Assembly (NCBI RefSeq): GCF_024169925.1
Contig: NZ_JALJXF010000001.1
Location: 2,362,001 to 2,426,000, forward strand
Length of the DNA: 64,000 bases
Direction: 5' to 3'
Source: Methylorubrum extorquens
GTDB taxonomy: Bacteria; Pseudomonadota; Alphaproteobacteria; Rhizobiales; Beijerinckiaceae
The notes under the pieces were generated by a model. It was not told where the DNA came from, ran no database searches, and worked only from the letters and a program-made list of their open reading frames with translations. Positions 1-8,718 of the stretch are shown here, in pieces. Each line of letters begins with the position of its first letter. Positions within the stretch are counted from its first letter, which is position 1. A program made the position numbers and the translations under genes.

Positions 1-250
1 TCAGCGCGGCCACTGCGTCCCGCAGGGAGATTAGAAACAGGACCAGCGCGGTGAGGACCAGCAGCAGCGCCCCGCCGAACAGTAGAACAAGCAGGGCAAG
101 CACACGGAGGTTGCCGCGGACTTCCGTTCGCGCCAGCCGGAGCAGCTTGCCAAGGTGGGTGCCGGCCTCGCGTATCGCGACGAGGATCAGGACGGCGGTG
201 GTGCGAGGATCTTCGTCCGGCTGACCTTTTTGACTGGTCTGTTCGTTCAA
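1..250 (-). CDS. Holin-like (YqjE/DUF1469-type) membrane protein, partial
   Basis: The reverse-strand frame is open to the window edge, so the C-terminus is missing. A TTG at 250 preceded by GGTGAGGAC is the best visible start; there is no ATG in frame. The product begins with a polar stretch, then an amphipathic segment (LGKLLRLARTEVRGNL) followed by two hydrophobic segments. This is the layout of the small 'phage holin family' membrane proteins common in Proteobacteria that are not necessarily phage genes. Family assignment rests on layout only. Confidence 0.5.
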   Translation of the reverse strand, partial: MNEQTSQKGQPDEDPRTTAVLILVAIREAGTHLGKLLRLARTEVRGNLRVLALLVLLFGGALLLVLTALVLFLISLRDAVAAL

Positions 251-602
251 GGGTGTGTCCTCACCGTTCCCCGAGCCTCTCGTCCTTCGCAGGCACGAGA
301 GTCCGCGCGGTCCTCAAAGCGGCCCGCGGCCTACAGCTAGCGCGAAGCTTCCTTAGGGCGACATCCGCACCGGCAGCGCTCGCTACAAAGGTTCGCCGCC
401 GGTGCGCCGCGCGACAGTCGTCGCGCATCGAGCCGCGCGAACCGGGCGCTTACCGGCCGTTCGCGTTTCGGAGCCGAGCGGCCGGCCGCGTTGCCGAGGC
501 AGCGAGCGCCGCACTTGCCAGGCGGCCCGAGTCGCCGCACTCTCAGCTTGGCCTTACGATGACCGGGTGTATGCCGATGCATCGCCCATCGGGCCGCAGG
601 AT

Positions 603-1331
603 ATGGAAAGCCCTAAAAGCATGACGATGGATGGTGCGCCCGCCGACGCCGGCGGTTCGGACGAGATGGCTTTGCTCGGATGCCGGTCCCGCCGTCTTGG
701 CCGCCGCTCGTTTCTGGTCGGCTCGGCCGCCACCCTCGGCGCATTCGGGCTCGGCGGTTGCGTGACGTCCGACGGCACGATGCTCGCCGATGCGGCGAAG
801 GTCTACGGGCCGATGCCGGACGAGAAATTCCCGATCCCGGCGGTCGATATCAGCAAGGTCAATCCGAAGTATTATCGCCGGACGGTTCGCTACGAAACCA
901 AGGAAGCGGCCGGGACGATCATCGTCGACCCGCGCAACTACTACGTCTACCGCGTCGAGGGCGACGGTTCCGCCACCCGCTACGGCGCCAATGTTGGACG
1001 CGAGGGGTTCTTGTGGAGCGGCGACGCGTATGTCGGTCGCAAGTCCGAATGGGCCACTTGGACGCCGCCTAAAGAGATGATCCGGCGCCAGCCCGAGGCC
1101 GCTCAATACGCCCGTGGGATGCCGGGCGGCCTCGACAACCCGCTCGGTGCCCGCACCCTGCACCTCTATCAGGGCGGCGCCTACACGCTCTACACGATCT
1201 ACGCCAGCAGCGACCCCGAATCGATCGGAAGTGGCATCACGAGCGGCTGTGTCGGCTTGCTCAGTCAGGATATGATCCACCTCTACGCGCGAACTCCGGT
1301 GAAGACGAAAGTCGTGGTCCTGCCGGCATAG
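603..1331 (+). CDS. Exported L,D-transpeptidase (YkuD family)
   Basis: A cell-wall enzyme expected to form 3-3 cross-links in peptidoglycan or anchor proteins to it, acting in the periplasm. The 242-residue product has a twin-arginine motif (R34-R35, RRSFLVG) followed by a hydrophobic stretch and a lipobox-like LGGC ending at C53, so it may be a Tat-exported lipoprotein. The C-terminal half is a YkuD domain, with a conserved His in LHLY and the catalytic motif SGCVGL (Cys about 216). The frame is open upstream to 402; I chose the ATG at 603 because the Tat signal then lies near the N-terminus. ATG 621 and ATG 666 are alternatives. Confidence 0.85.
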   Translation: MESPKSMTMDGAPADAGGSDEMALLGCRSRRLGRRSFLVGSAATLGAFGLGGCVTSDGTMLADAAKVYGPMPDEKFPIPAVDISKVNPKYYRRTVRYETKEAAGTIIVDPRNYYVYRVEGDGSATRYGANVGREGFLWSGDAYVGRKSEWATWTPPKEMIRRQPEAAQYARGMPGGLDNPLGARTLHLYQGGAYTLYTIYASSDPESIGSGITSGCVGLLSQDMIHLYARTPVKTKVVVLPA

Positions 1332-1361
1332 CGGCATGCATCGGCGCTGGTTGGGCTCCGA

Positions 1362-2423
1362 TTGATTGGAAGAGACTTGGCTTATTTGTCGATCGCCTTG
1401 AAAATTGTCGCGCTACTGCTGGTTGTCGCGACGTTGCTACCCTTGATCCCGACGAACTTTGGTATCATCCGCAGCCTGGACTTTCCCCGGCTTCAGATCG
1501 CGGTTGCGCTGGCTGTCAGCAGCGTCGGGCTTCTCGCGATCTCCCGGGACGGCACGGCTCTGACTCTGGCCGTCGCCATGGTCGCAGCTCTTGCCCTGCA
1601 AGCCAGCTACATCCTGCCGTTCACGCGCGTGGCGGCGCCCCAGGCAAAGGCAGCCGGTTCGTGCCACGCGGGTGACCGTGTCAGCCTCCTCGTCCTCAAC
1701 GTCCTCCAATCGAACCGCGCGTACGGTTCGGCCCTCGATCTTATCGCTGCCAAGACGCCCGATCTGGTGTTGTTGCTCGAAACCGATGCGGGATGGCACG
1801 CTGCGATGGCTCCGCTGCGCGCGCATTATCCGCATCGCGTCGAACATCCGCAGGACAATACCTACGGGCTGCTGTTCTACTCCCGCCTTCCCTTGCGCGA
1901 TCCGACGATCCGCTTCCTGCTGCAGGAGGACGTTCCGTCGTTACGCACAACGGTGGTTCTGCCCAGCGGCGAGCCGGTCACGTTCTACGGGCTGCACCCA
2001 CGGCCACCCCATCCGGGCCATAGCAGCGCGCCGCGCGATGCCGAGCTCGTCGTGGTCGCCCGAGAGGTCGCGAAAACCAAGGGGTCGACCATCGTCGCCG
2101 GCGACCTCAACGACGTGGCCTGGTCACACACGAATCGACTGTTCCAGAACATCAGCGGCCTTCTCGATCCCCGTCAGGGGCGCGGCCTGTTCTCGACCTT
2201 CCATGCGCAATATCCGTTTGCACGCTGGCCCCTCGACCACATCTTCTTCAGCGAGCATTTTCTCTTGAGCGACATGCAGCGCCTGAACGATGTCGGGTCC
2301 GATCATTTCCCGATCTGGGTCGATCTATGCCGGGCGCCGCAGGCACCGGCGCAACAAGACGCACCCGAAGCCTCCGAGCAGGACCATCGGGATGCCCAGA
2401 AGGCGATCGAGGCGGTGCAGTGA
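1362..2423 (+). CDS. Membrane-anchored endonuclease/exonuclease/phosphatase family protein
   Basis: The 353-residue product starts at a TTG. Three hydrophobic segments fill the first ~80 residues, then comes an EEP-fold hydrolase domain from about residue 108. Visible motifs are LNVLQSN (first metal-site Asn), LLLETD (Glu), GLHPRPP (His), AGDLNDVAWS (Asp/Asn) and a terminal SDHFPIW (catalytic His). Family members hydrolyse phosphodiesters in nucleic acids, lipids or sugars, and the substrate cannot be told here. The catalytic part would face the periplasm if the three segments are membrane-spanning. The start lies 30 bp after the L,D-transpeptidase stop, so co-transcription is likely. Confidence 0.8.
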   Translation: MIGRDLAYLSIALKIVALLLVVATLLPLIPTNFGIIRSLDFPRLQIAVALAVSSVGLLAISRDGTALTLAVAMVAALALQASYILPFTRVAAPQAKAAGSCHAGDRVSLLVLNVLQSNRAYGSALDLIAAKTPDLVLLLETDAGWHAAMAPLRAHYPHRVEHPQDNTYGLLFYSRLPLRDPTIRFLLQEDVPSLRTTVVLPSGEPVTFYGLHPRPPHPGHSSAPRDAELVVVAREVAKTKGSTIVAGDLNDVAWSHTNRLFQNISGLLDPRQGRGLFSTFHAQYPFARWPLDHIFFSEHFLLSDMQRLNDVGSDHFPIWVDLCRAPQAPAQQDAPEASEQDHRDAQKAIEAVQ

Positions 2424-2561
2424 TGGAGGGAGCAATCGACGGCGCCACCTTCGAGGGGGCCGAAGGCCAGCACGCGGGATGTCTTCAAGGCTGCGGGACC
2501 GCGCTTCCCTGAACCTTGCGTAGCGGAGCCGACACGGCGTTTTCGTTGACCCCGCAGCGCC

Positions 2562-2888
2562 TCAGGCAGAGGCCGGCCCGCTGCCTTGCTCGACGATTTC
2601 CAGCGCGCGCAGAACCGCCATGGCGGCCATATCGGCATCGATGCGTCCTTCGTCCGTGGCGGGCGTCGCGGCGACGGTCTCGAACACGTTTCCGCCGACG
2701 GAGCCGGTGACGACCTTGAGGCATCGCCCTTCGGGCCCGTGTGCGTCCTCCAGCAGAGCCACGAGATAGCCCGCCGCGCTCCCGTAGACGTGGATCGGCT
2801 CGTACGCCTCGACGGCGTCCGCCGTGGATGGCTCAGCTTGGCGGTCGCGGCCACCGAAGTTGGGGCGGATGATGTTCGTCATAGCCAT
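2562..2888 (-). CDS. Conserved hypothetical protein
   Basis: 108 residues, soluble, with no signal peptide and no recognised domain. The sequence alternates hydrophobic and acidic segments and reads as a small compact alpha/beta protein. It overlaps the end of the upstream gene (2879-3097) by 10 bp, so the two are probably co-translated. The start is ATG 2888, with ATG 2882 as the alternative. Confidence 0.55.
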   Translation of the reverse strand: MAMTNIIRPNFGGRDRQAEPSTADAVEAYEPIHVYGSAAGYLVALLEDAHGPEGRCLKVVTGSVGGNVFETVAATPATDEGRIDADMAAMAVLRALEIVEQGSGPASA

Positions 2889-3097
2889 CGCTCGTCGATG
2901 TCGGTCGCGTTGTAGTCCGCCAATGGCTGGTGCTCATCGCCTTCGGCGAAGATCGCCACGTCGTCCGAGCCGATGTCGTGCTTGGCAATGCGGTCCCAGC
3001 GCCGATGGATCATCGTGGGGCCGCCCCAGATCCGGAAGGCGTTCCAGTAGCGGTCGTCCTTGAAGCCGATGTAGTGGATGCAGCGGGCAGCGAGCAT
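2879..3097 (-). CDS. Small conserved hypothetical protein
   Basis: 72 residues, rich in aromatic residues (Trp, Tyr) and His, with no membrane segment or recognised domain. It is the first gene of a two-gene operon with the 108-residue protein downstream. The short overlap at their junction supports both as real genes. Confidence 0.5.
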   Translation of the reverse strand: MLAARCIHYIGFKDDRYWNAFRIWGGPTMIHRRWDRIAKHDIGSDDVAIFAEGDEHQPLADYNATDIDERWL

Positions 3098-3245
3098 TCC
3101 GCAACCTACGTTCGGGGATCAGGCGATGCGAGCGGTTCTTGTCCCCGCCACCCCGGCTGCGACGAAGAGGACGCTTCGCGGGTCGCGTTGCCGCCTCAAC
3201 CTTGCTCCAGACGCACCTCGCCCAAGCCGGGCCGAGGGGGAAAGC

Positions 3246-3347
3246 ATGTTCGGGGCCGAGGTTTTTGTCGTGCTTGCAGGTGTTGTCGGCGCGATCGCAT
3301 TCATGGTGGCCGGGCGACCGGCTTCCGATCGCTTCCTGCCCTGGTGA
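3246..3347 (+). CDS. 33-residue single-pass membrane peptide
   Basis: ATG 3246 follows a strong ribosome-binding site (GAGGGGGAAAGC). The product is almost entirely one hydrophobic helix (VFVVLAGVVGAIAFMVAG) with a short basic/aromatic tail. Such single-helix peptides often assist membrane complexes or are stress peptides; no specific role can be assigned. Confidence 0.45.
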   Translation: MFGAEVFVVLAGVVGAIAFMVAGRPASDRFLPW

Positions 3348-3472
3348 GGCGGCGCTCCCCGACGGATCAGCCTTAACGGATAGCTAACCACATCCGAACA
3401 GGGCGCGGAAACCATCGCGGACAAAGGCGTTAGCCGGACACGTCGATCCCGCCACATTCACGAGCATCCGCG

Positions 3473-3547
3473 ATGACTCTCACCGTCTTCGATCCGATCA
3501 GCGGCCAGATGGTCACGATTCGCATGCCCGCGCCGCAGCCGCGCTGA
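3473..3547 (+). CDS. Possible 24-residue peptide
   Basis: A very short frame encoding MTLTVFDPISGQMVTIRM and six more residues. The composition looks protein-like rather than random, and the TVFDP-SGQMVTI pattern suggests a beta-hairpin. No convincing ribosome-binding site precedes it. Weakly supported. Confidence 0.25.
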   Translation: MTLTVFDPISGQMVTIRMPAPQPR

Positions 3548-3581
3548 TCCCGCCATTCTCGTCCCCGCCCGAGCCACGACG

Positions 3582-3794
3582 ATGATCGGTCTCCCTCTGT
3601 ACCGCCTGCTCGTTGCGGTCGTTCTCGTGCTGTCGAGTGCGGCGGCGACGACACGCCTCGGTCACGCCGAACCGAAGACGGCCTGCGAAACGGGAGCGCA
3701 GGCCGGTGCCTGCCCCGATCCGGCCGAGCCGGGTGCGCCTTCGAAGCTTCGCTCCTCGAAGCCGCCCGCATCCTCCGGAGCGCCCGCACGATAG
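3582..3794 (+). CDS. Small secreted hypothetical protein
   Basis: 70 residues. A basic N-terminus, a hydrophobic core (LLVAVVLVLSSAAATT) and a likely cleavage site near GHA form a Sec signal peptide. The mature part is about 40 residues, Pro/Ala/Ser-rich, with two cysteines (residues ~35 and ~44) that could form a disulfide. A hairpin terminator begins at the stop codon. Confidence 0.5.
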   Translation: MIGLPLYRLLVAVVLVLSSAAATTRLGHAEPKTACETGAQAGACPDPAEPGAPSKLRSSKPPASSGAPAR

Positions 3795-3845
3795 AGCATC
3801 GTCCTGGATATCGGATCCAAGACGATGCTCTCGCCTTTTGTTTTT
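3793..3845 (+). terminator. Intrinsic terminator
   Basis: Perfect 11-bp arms AGAGCATCGTC (3793-3803) and GACGATGCTCT (3821-3831) are separated by 17 bases and followed by CGCCTTTTGTTTTT. It sits directly at the stop codon of the small secreted protein. Confidence 0.8.
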
Positions 3846-4086
3846 GCATCCTCATCTTCCGAAAGCCGGCAACCACCTTTCGGGATGATGCTCCAGCCGG
3901 CCGCCGTTCCATTGATGTGGGGCGGCGTGCTCACCGGCGGTCGCGATCTCGGGCTCGACGAGAGCCGTATCCGACCTGATGGCATCAGGCCGGCGTCTCT
4001 CGGTCTTTGTTGTCGCGCGCATTCTTTCGACGAACCTGTGGCCACTTCGTCGGAATGTCCTCCAAGAGCGTCTGGTGCGTCGTCGG

Positions 4087-4482
4087 TCACTTCCCCCCGC
4101 GACGGGCCGCGAACTCCCAGATCGGCAGGCCGGTCGGTACGCCGGGCGTGTTGCGGTAGCCGCTCACATTGCCGAACAGAATCCGGCTCGGCTCGATGCC
4201 GATCGCCTTGTGTCCTCCCGTGATCATCACCCCGCACCAATCGACGCGCAGCGTACCGTGCTCGGGATGGACGCCGAAAATCTGCGGCGCGGTCCAGCCC
4301 AGGCGCACGGCCTCGGCGCCGAAGCGCTCGATGAAGTCGGTGCAGGCCTCGTGAATGTTCGCCCAGGCCGTGGTGCCGAGATGCCGGCAGGGTGGTGCAG
4401 TCGGACGGAGTGCGCCGAAGGCTTTGCGCCATTCGGCTGCTTGGGGCGGGAGCGGGTCGGGCGCAAGTTCGGGAAGGAGCAT
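4087..4482 (-). CDS. Conserved hypothetical protein
   Basis: 131 residues, soluble. A conserved-looking core contains WTAPQIFGVHPEHGTLRVDW, followed by a Gly-rich ITGGHKAIGIE segment. This motif recurs in small alphaproteobacterial hypothetical proteins of unknown function, often near mobile DNA. ATG 4482 is the only good start in this frame; overlapping frames in the region are antisense or out-of-frame readings. Confidence 0.5.
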   Translation of the reverse strand: MLLPELAPDPLPPQAAEWRKAFGALRPTAPPCRHLGTTAWANIHEACTDFIERFGAEAVRLGWTAPQIFGVHPEHGTLRVDWCGVMITGGHKAIGIEPSRILFGNVSGYRNTPGVPTGLPIWEFAARRGGK

Positions 4483-5097
4483 CGGTGCTGCCGGCTGCGA
4501 CGGGGCCGGCCGACATAGATTCCGTTGCTTACCTCAGCCTTGCCGATCGCAGGCGAAAAGAGCTGCACCCGCCCTGCACGCACAGAGTACGGCCCATGCC
4601 GGCACCGAAGGTTTCGAGGGCGCTCATTCACCAACGGAGATTGGCGTCACTCCTCACGTCGGATGCGAAGCCGATCGACCGTGAGTTCGCCGATCTCCAG
4701 GCGGCCAAACCGGGCTCGCTCGACCGAAAGCTGCCCGATCGCAAAAGCGCCGACGCCCAGCGCACCAACGGCGAGGCTCCGACCGCACCTCGCCTGATCG
4801 CTGCCGCTCGGGCCGCTACGGAAGTCCGCAGATCGGTCGATCGCTTTCTGATCATCGCGTTGCAGACCTTTTGCTCAGATTGGATCCTGGCACACTGCGC
4901 GGGGTTGGCGAGGGGCTGGGATCGCCCATGGCGCAAGCCTATCCCGCGTTGCACAGCGCGGCCAGCGCAGCGTGCGGGAGACTTGCCGGAAGCTCTCTCC
5001 CCGGCTACTCACACCCAGGGCTTCTATGGGGATTTCGGTAGAGCAATCTGTCGCCGGAGCCCGGAGGCAAGTCCAAGTATCTGATCGGAAACGGTTA
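4483..5097. other. 615-bp stretch without a supported gene
   Basis: Several open frames exist on both strands, but none has a ribosome-binding site, domain or natural composition. They are Arg/Ala/Ser-rich, as expected for random GC-rich frames. It lies between a hypothetical gene and a truncated tRNA and may be decayed DNA. Confidence 0.4.
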
Positions 5098-5143
5098 GGG
5101 CCTGTAGCTCAATGGTTAGAGCCGACCGCTCATAACGGTCTGG
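5098..5143 (+). pseudogene. 3'-truncated tRNA with anticodon CAT
   Basis: The 5' part of a tRNA is clear: acceptor 5' strand GGGCCTG, TA, D-arm GCTC/GAGC with an AATGGTTA loop, and a perfect 5-bp anticodon stem GACCG/CGGTC around the loop CTCATAA (anticodon CAT, Met or Ile2 type). After TGG the sequence becomes CCCCATCC, with no T-arm GGTTCGA motif and no acceptor 3' strand. It therefore cannot fold as a tRNA. This is the expected footprint of recombination inside a tRNA gene, although no integrase is nearby. Confidence 0.75.
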
Positions 5144-5429
5144 CCCCATCCACGCCGCCCTAGGGGAAACGCCTCTTCCAGCCATTCGCGGGACCGATTG
5201 CGGGACCGGATGACGTGTTTAGGCCCCACTCGGACGGGGTCCGGCGGGGTGGTCGGCGATGCGGGATGCCGGCTCGCAGCCGGCCCTTGGGGCATCACGG
5301 GACCAGCCTGCCACCGCACCCGTGTCCCGTTCCAGGCCACGCGGGCCACCCGGAATTTTTCGGGAGTCATCCACTCACTTGATCGCACCGGCCCGGCCGA
5401 GGTGGCATCCTCCGGGGCGGAGGTATCCA

Positions 5430-5684
5430 ATGTCAGACTCGATCTCGCCCCTTCGCCAGGCCGTCCTCACGGCCTACGCGTTCCACCTCGGCTACACGGT
5501 CGAGCCGGTTTCCTGGGAGGGCACCTGGGAGGACGAGCTTGCCGAGGGATGGGTCTGGCGCGCCTCGGATGGGTTCAGCCATCATGACACCGTGGAGGCC
5601 CTCGTCAGCGGTTTTCCCGTGCTGCCCGACGACCTGTTTCGGGAGCTCGATGCGACCTGCCCGTGGGGTGATCCCGTCCGATAG
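5430..5684 (+). CDS. Small acidic hypothetical protein
   Basis: 84 residues starting at ATG 5430 after GGGGCGGAGGTATCCA, a good ribosome-binding site. The product is acidic and Trp-rich (SWEGTWEDELAEGWVW), with no signal peptide or membrane segment. The long in-frame upstream extension is Arg/Pro-rich and probably untranslated. No function recognised. Confidence 0.5.
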   Translation: MSDSISPLRQAVLTAYAFHLGYTVEPVSWEGTWEDELAEGWVWRASDGFSHHDTVEALVSGFPVLPDDLFRELDATCPWGDPVR

Positions 5685-6118
5685 GCGCGATCCGCTTAAC
5701 CGTTCGGAAACGCGGGCGCGTCAGACTCAACGGATGCGCCCGACGAACACTCCCGAGAGCCACCTCCGCGGGCTCAACGACCTCCTCCTAGTGGTCGAAA
5801 TCTGACGCTTGGTACCCGCCGCGAGGGGCTGCTTCCGACCCAACTACGCCGTAAGAGCAAGCCAACGTATCTCTTGAAAGCAGACGTTGCAGTCGATCTC
5901 GCCGTGCGAGGGCATGATCTCGGATCTCCGCCTTTCAGAGTGGTGACGCCGCCGCATCATTCCTCTGACTGCTCCTGGGTGACGGCCGTATGCCGTGGTT
6001 GAGGACGAGTCGGCGGTCACGCTGACGTCACCAATCTTTTTCGTGTGTCAGTGGAATAGACGCGCCCGTTCGGCATCTCTCCCGATGCGGTCATGGTCGA
6101 CCGCCGGAGACCTCACTC
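5685..6118. other. 434-bp gene-free stretch: repeat copy and probable promoter region
   Basis: It contains the left 30-bp repeat copy (5788-5817) and then a stretch without a convincing gene. Near its right end GGAATA at about 6052-6057 resembles the -35 element of ECF-sigma promoters; it lies ~65 bp before the COG4315 gene, whose operon encodes an ECF sigma factor. Autoregulation is an inference. Confidence 0.3.
5788..5817 (+). repeat. Inverted 30-bp repeat, left copy
   Basis: This segment matches the reverse complement of 17219-17248 at 28 of 30 positions; both share CTAGTGGTC and CTGACGCTTGGTACCC. The two copies point in opposite directions and flank the sigma-factor/sulfite segment. It is probably a dispersed intergenic repeat rather than a transposon end, because no transposase is associated. 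Confidence 0.7.
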
Positions 6119-6502
6119 ATGCACACCATGCTGATCCGCGCTGCCTTTGCGGCCTTCGCCTTCTCCGCCGTCGCCGCCCAGGCCGCTGCGCCTGCGATGA
6201 CGGCCGAGACTGCCAAGGGGCCGGCGCTCGTCGATTCCAAGAGCATGACCCTCTACACCTTCGACAAGGACATGGGCGGCAAGTCGATGTGCAACGGCCC
6301 CTGCGCCGCCAACTGGCCGGCACTGATGGCCGCCTCCGGCTCGGCTGCTAGTGGCGACTGGACGATGGTGACGCGGGACGACGGGACGATGCAGTGGGCC
6401 TACAAGGGCAAGCCGCTCTACACCTTCGCCAAGGATACGAAGCCCGGCGACATCACCGGCGACGGATTCCTCAACGGCGCGTGGCACATCGCCAAGCCCT
6501 GA
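6119..6502 (+). CDS. COG4315-type secreted repeat protein
   Basis: 127 residues with a Sec signal peptide ending near AQA (residue ~22). The mature part has two copies of the family pattern: LYTFDKDMGGKSMCNGPCA-NWP around residues 42-62 and LYTFAKDTKPGDITGDGF around residues 100-117. Cys 60 and 64 are in the first copy. This family is regularly found upstream of ECF sigma/anti-sigma pairs in Alphaproteobacteria, exactly as here (sigma gene starts 13 bp downstream). The molecular role of the family is unknown; envelope or oxidative stress is the usual context. Confidence 0.85.
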   Translation: MHTMLIRAAFAAFAFSAVAAQAAAPAMTAETAKGPALVDSKSMTLYTFDKDMGGKSMCNGPCAANWPALMAASGSAASGDWTMVTRDDGTMQWAYKGKPLYTFAKDTKPGDITGDGFLNGAWHIAKP

Positions 6503-6515
6503 TCGGTAAAGCCTC

Positions 6516-7025
6516 GTGGACGAGATCGCCGCCCTCATCGAACCGCAGATCCCAGCGTTGCGGCGCTACGCAGTCGCACTGTTGCGGGACCGCGAAGCGG
6601 CGGATGACCTCGTCCAGGACACCCTGGAGCGGGCGTTGTCCGGCTGGTCCGGACGTCGCCGCGACGGCGACCTGCGAGCCTGGCTGTTCACGATCGAGCG
6701 CAACCTGTTCCTCGGCACTGTTCGACGCCGGGGCCGGCGCGGCATCGATGTCGGCGCTGAGGCTTTGGAGCAGGTGCCCGATCCGGGTGCCGACCCCGAG
6801 GCCGTTATGGGGGCACGCGACGTGCTCGCCGGACTCGACGCCCTGCCCGAGGAGCAGCGCTCAGTGCTACTGCTCGTCGCGGTCGAGGATCTGTCTTATG
6901 CGGAAGCGGCGCAGGTGCTCGGAGTACCGCTGGGCACGGTGATGTCGCGGTTAAGCCGAGCGCGGGAGCGGATGCGAAGTTTTCTGGAAACGGGCCGAAC
7001 CGGCTTGTTGAGGAGGGTGAAATGA
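6516..7025 (+). CDS. ECF-family RNA polymerase sigma factor
   Basis: 169 residues from a GTG start. Region 2 is visible at residues ~10-70, including RDREAADDLVQDTLERAL and the promoter-melting segment. Region 4 is at ~110-160, with a helix-turn-helix in LSYAEAAQVLGVPLGTVMSRL. Length and layout are typical of ECF factors (region 1 and most of region 3 absent). It overlaps the anti-sigma gene by 4 bp (ATGA), so the two are made together. It would direct transcription of an envelope- or oxidant-stress regulon, probably including its own operon. Confidence 0.93.
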   Translation: MDEIAALIEPQIPALRRYAVALLRDREAADDLVQDTLERALSGWSGRRRDGDLRAWLFTIERNLFLGTVRRRGRRGIDVGAEALEQVPDPGADPEAVMGARDVLAGLDALPEEQRSVLLLVAVEDLSYAEAAQVLGVPLGTVMSRLSRARERMRSFLETGRTGLLRRVK

Positions 7026-7831
7026 GCGGGGATCCGCGCCCGGTCGGCGAGGACGACCTGCACGGCCTGATCGACGGTCATCTTGAACCGGAGCGGCAGG
7101 CGCTGGTCGAGGCATGGCTCAGGGGAAACCCCGCGCGGGCGGCCGAGGTCTCGGCGGATCGCGCCCTGCGCGAGCGCTTGCGTACCCGCCTCGCGCCGAT
7201 TGCCGAGGAGGCGATCCCGGCGCGGCTCCGGGTGGCCAACATCCGCTCGCGACATAGCCCAATAACCGGGCGCTGGCTTCCGGTCGCGGCTGCGGCCGTG
7301 TTCTGCCTCGCGGTCGGCGGTGCCGCCGGCTGGTTCGGCCATGCCGCGCGGCAGGTACCCACGGTCACGCTCGCGCGAACCGAGCCGGCGACCGACGACG
7401 CAGTGGCGGCCTTCCGCACCTACGTGGTCGAGGCGGTGCATCCTGTGGAGGTGCGCGCCGACGAGAAGCCGCACCTTGTGACGTGGCTCTCGAAGCGCCT
7501 CGGCCGGGCGGTGACCACCCCCGACCTCACGGCCTACGGCTTCCGCCTGATGGGCGGGCGGTTGTTGCCCGCTGGGTCCGAATCCGCAGCGATGCTGATG
7601 TACGACGACGACCACGGCACCCGGCTGACGCTCTACAGCCGCGTGGGCGATGCGGATGGCCGCACAGTGTTCCGCTTCGCCCGCGAGGGCGACGTCGCCG
7701 CTTTCTCCTGGGTCGATGGCGGCATGTCCTACGTCGTCACCGGTCGGACCGACGAGGCCCGGCTGTTGACCGTCGCGCAGGCGGTTGATGCGCAGGTCCG
7801 CGGCCTCGCGCCGGATAGGCTGCAGCCGTGA
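7022..7831 (+). CDS. Transmembrane anti-sigma factor
   Basis: 269 residues. The N-terminal cytoplasmic segment has the anti-sigma signature (DDLHGLIDGHLEPERQ, residues 11-26), lacking the Cys pair of zinc-binding anti-sigma factors. One membrane helix lies at about residues 85-105 (VAAAAVFCLAVGGAAGWFG), followed by a ~160-residue periplasmic sensor domain. Translational coupling to the sigma gene upstream and to the LysR gene downstream (both 4-bp overlaps) is clear. It should hold the sigma factor at the membrane until a periplasmic signal releases it. Confidence 0.88.
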   Translation: MSGDPRPVGEDDLHGLIDGHLEPERQALVEAWLRGNPARAAEVSADRALRERLRTRLAPIAEEAIPARLRVANIRSRHSPITGRWLPVAAAAVFCLAVGGAAGWFGHAARQVPTVTLARTEPATDDAVAAFRTYVVEAVHPVEVRADEKPHLVTWLSKRLGRAVTTPDLTAYGFRLMGGRLLPAGSESAAMLMYDDDHGTRLTLYSRVGDADGRTVFRFAREGDVAAFSWVDGGMSYVVTGRTDEARLLTVAQAVDAQVRGLAPDRLQP

Positions 7832-8718
7832 CCCTCGACCAGCTTCGCATCTTCGTGGCGGTGGCCGAGCGGCAGCACGTGACCCGAGCCGCCGAGGCGC
7901 TGAACCTCGTCCAATCGGCGGTCAGCACGGCGATCGCCAATATCGAGGGGCGTCACGCCACCAAGTTGTTCCACCGGGTCGGCCGCGGGATCGAGCTGAC
8001 CGAGGCGGGGCGCACGTTCCTTGTCGAGGCCCGTGCCGTGCTCGCCCGGGCGGAGGCCGCCGAACTGGTGCTCGCAGACCTCAGCGGCATGCGACGAGGG
8101 ACGTTGGCGCTTTACGCCAGCCAGACCATCGCCAGCGACTGGCTGCCGCGCCATCTCGTTGCCTTTCGCCGGGCCTACCCCGAGATCGCTATCCGGCTGG
8201 CGGTGGGCAACACCACCGACGCCGCCGACGCGGTGCGCGCGGGGCAGGCCGAACTCGGCTTTGTCGAGGGGGCGCTGGACGACCCGACGCTCGCGAGCAC
8301 GACCATCGCGCGAGACCAGCTTGTCCTCGTAGTCGCTCCTGGCCATCCCTTCGCCGGGGCTACTGCCCTCGAACCCAAGGAGCTCGCAACGGCCAATTGG
8401 GTGCTGCGCGAGGCGGGATCGGGAACCCGCTCGGCTTTCGAGGCGGCGCTGACGGACGCCGGCCTCGCTGCGGCTCAACTCCAAGTCACACTCGAATTGC
8501 CCTCGAACGAGGCGGTCCGCGCCGCCGTCGAGGCCGGGGGCGGGGCCGCCGTGCTGTCCGAGACCGTGGTCGCCGCAGCGCTTCGAGCCGGGACCCTGGT
8601 ACGGGCGGCGTTCGACTTACCGAGCCGGCCGTTCCGGGTACTGCGCCACAAGGAGCGCTACCGCAGCCGGGCCGCCGACGCGCTGCTCGATTTGATCGCA
8701 ACGGCGGATGCCGAATGA
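7828..8718 (+). CDS. LysR-family transcriptional regulator (CysL/YeiE-like)
   Basis: 296 residues from GTG 7828. An N-terminal winged helix-turn-helix (residues 1-60, with QHVTRAAEALNLVQSAVSTAIANIE) is followed by a two-lobed effector domain. The sequence resembles the CysL/YeiE branch that commonly controls sulfur-metabolism or YeiH-type exporter genes. A yeiH gene and sulfite oxidases lie within 9 kb, so it is the best candidate regulator of that module. Its location inside the sigma-factor operon (4-bp overlaps on both sides) is unusual, because LysR genes are usually divergent from their targets. Confidence 0.9.
   Translation: MTLDQLRIFVAVAERQHVTRAAEALNLVQSAVSTAIANIEGRHATKLFHRVGRGIELTEAGRTFLVEARAVLARAEAAELVLADLSGMRRGTLALYASQTIASDWLPRHLVAFRRAYPEIAIRLAVGNTTDAADAVRAGQAELGFVEGALDDPTLASTTIARDQLVLVVAPGHPFAGATALEPKELATANWVLREAGSGTRSAFEAALTDAGLAAAQLQVTLELPSNEAVRAAVEAGGGAAVLSETVVAAALRAGTLVRAAFDLPSRPFRVLRHKERYRSRAADALLDLIATADAE

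Noticed and set aside
3662..4516. 284-codon minus-strand frame
   Set aside because: Arg/Pro/Ser-rich and crosses a terminator and the small secreted gene; the 131-residue frame inside the region has a more natural composition.
5098..5175. Complete tRNA gene
   Set aside because: Only the 5' half and anticodon arm fit; no T-arm and no pairing partner for the acceptor strand follow.
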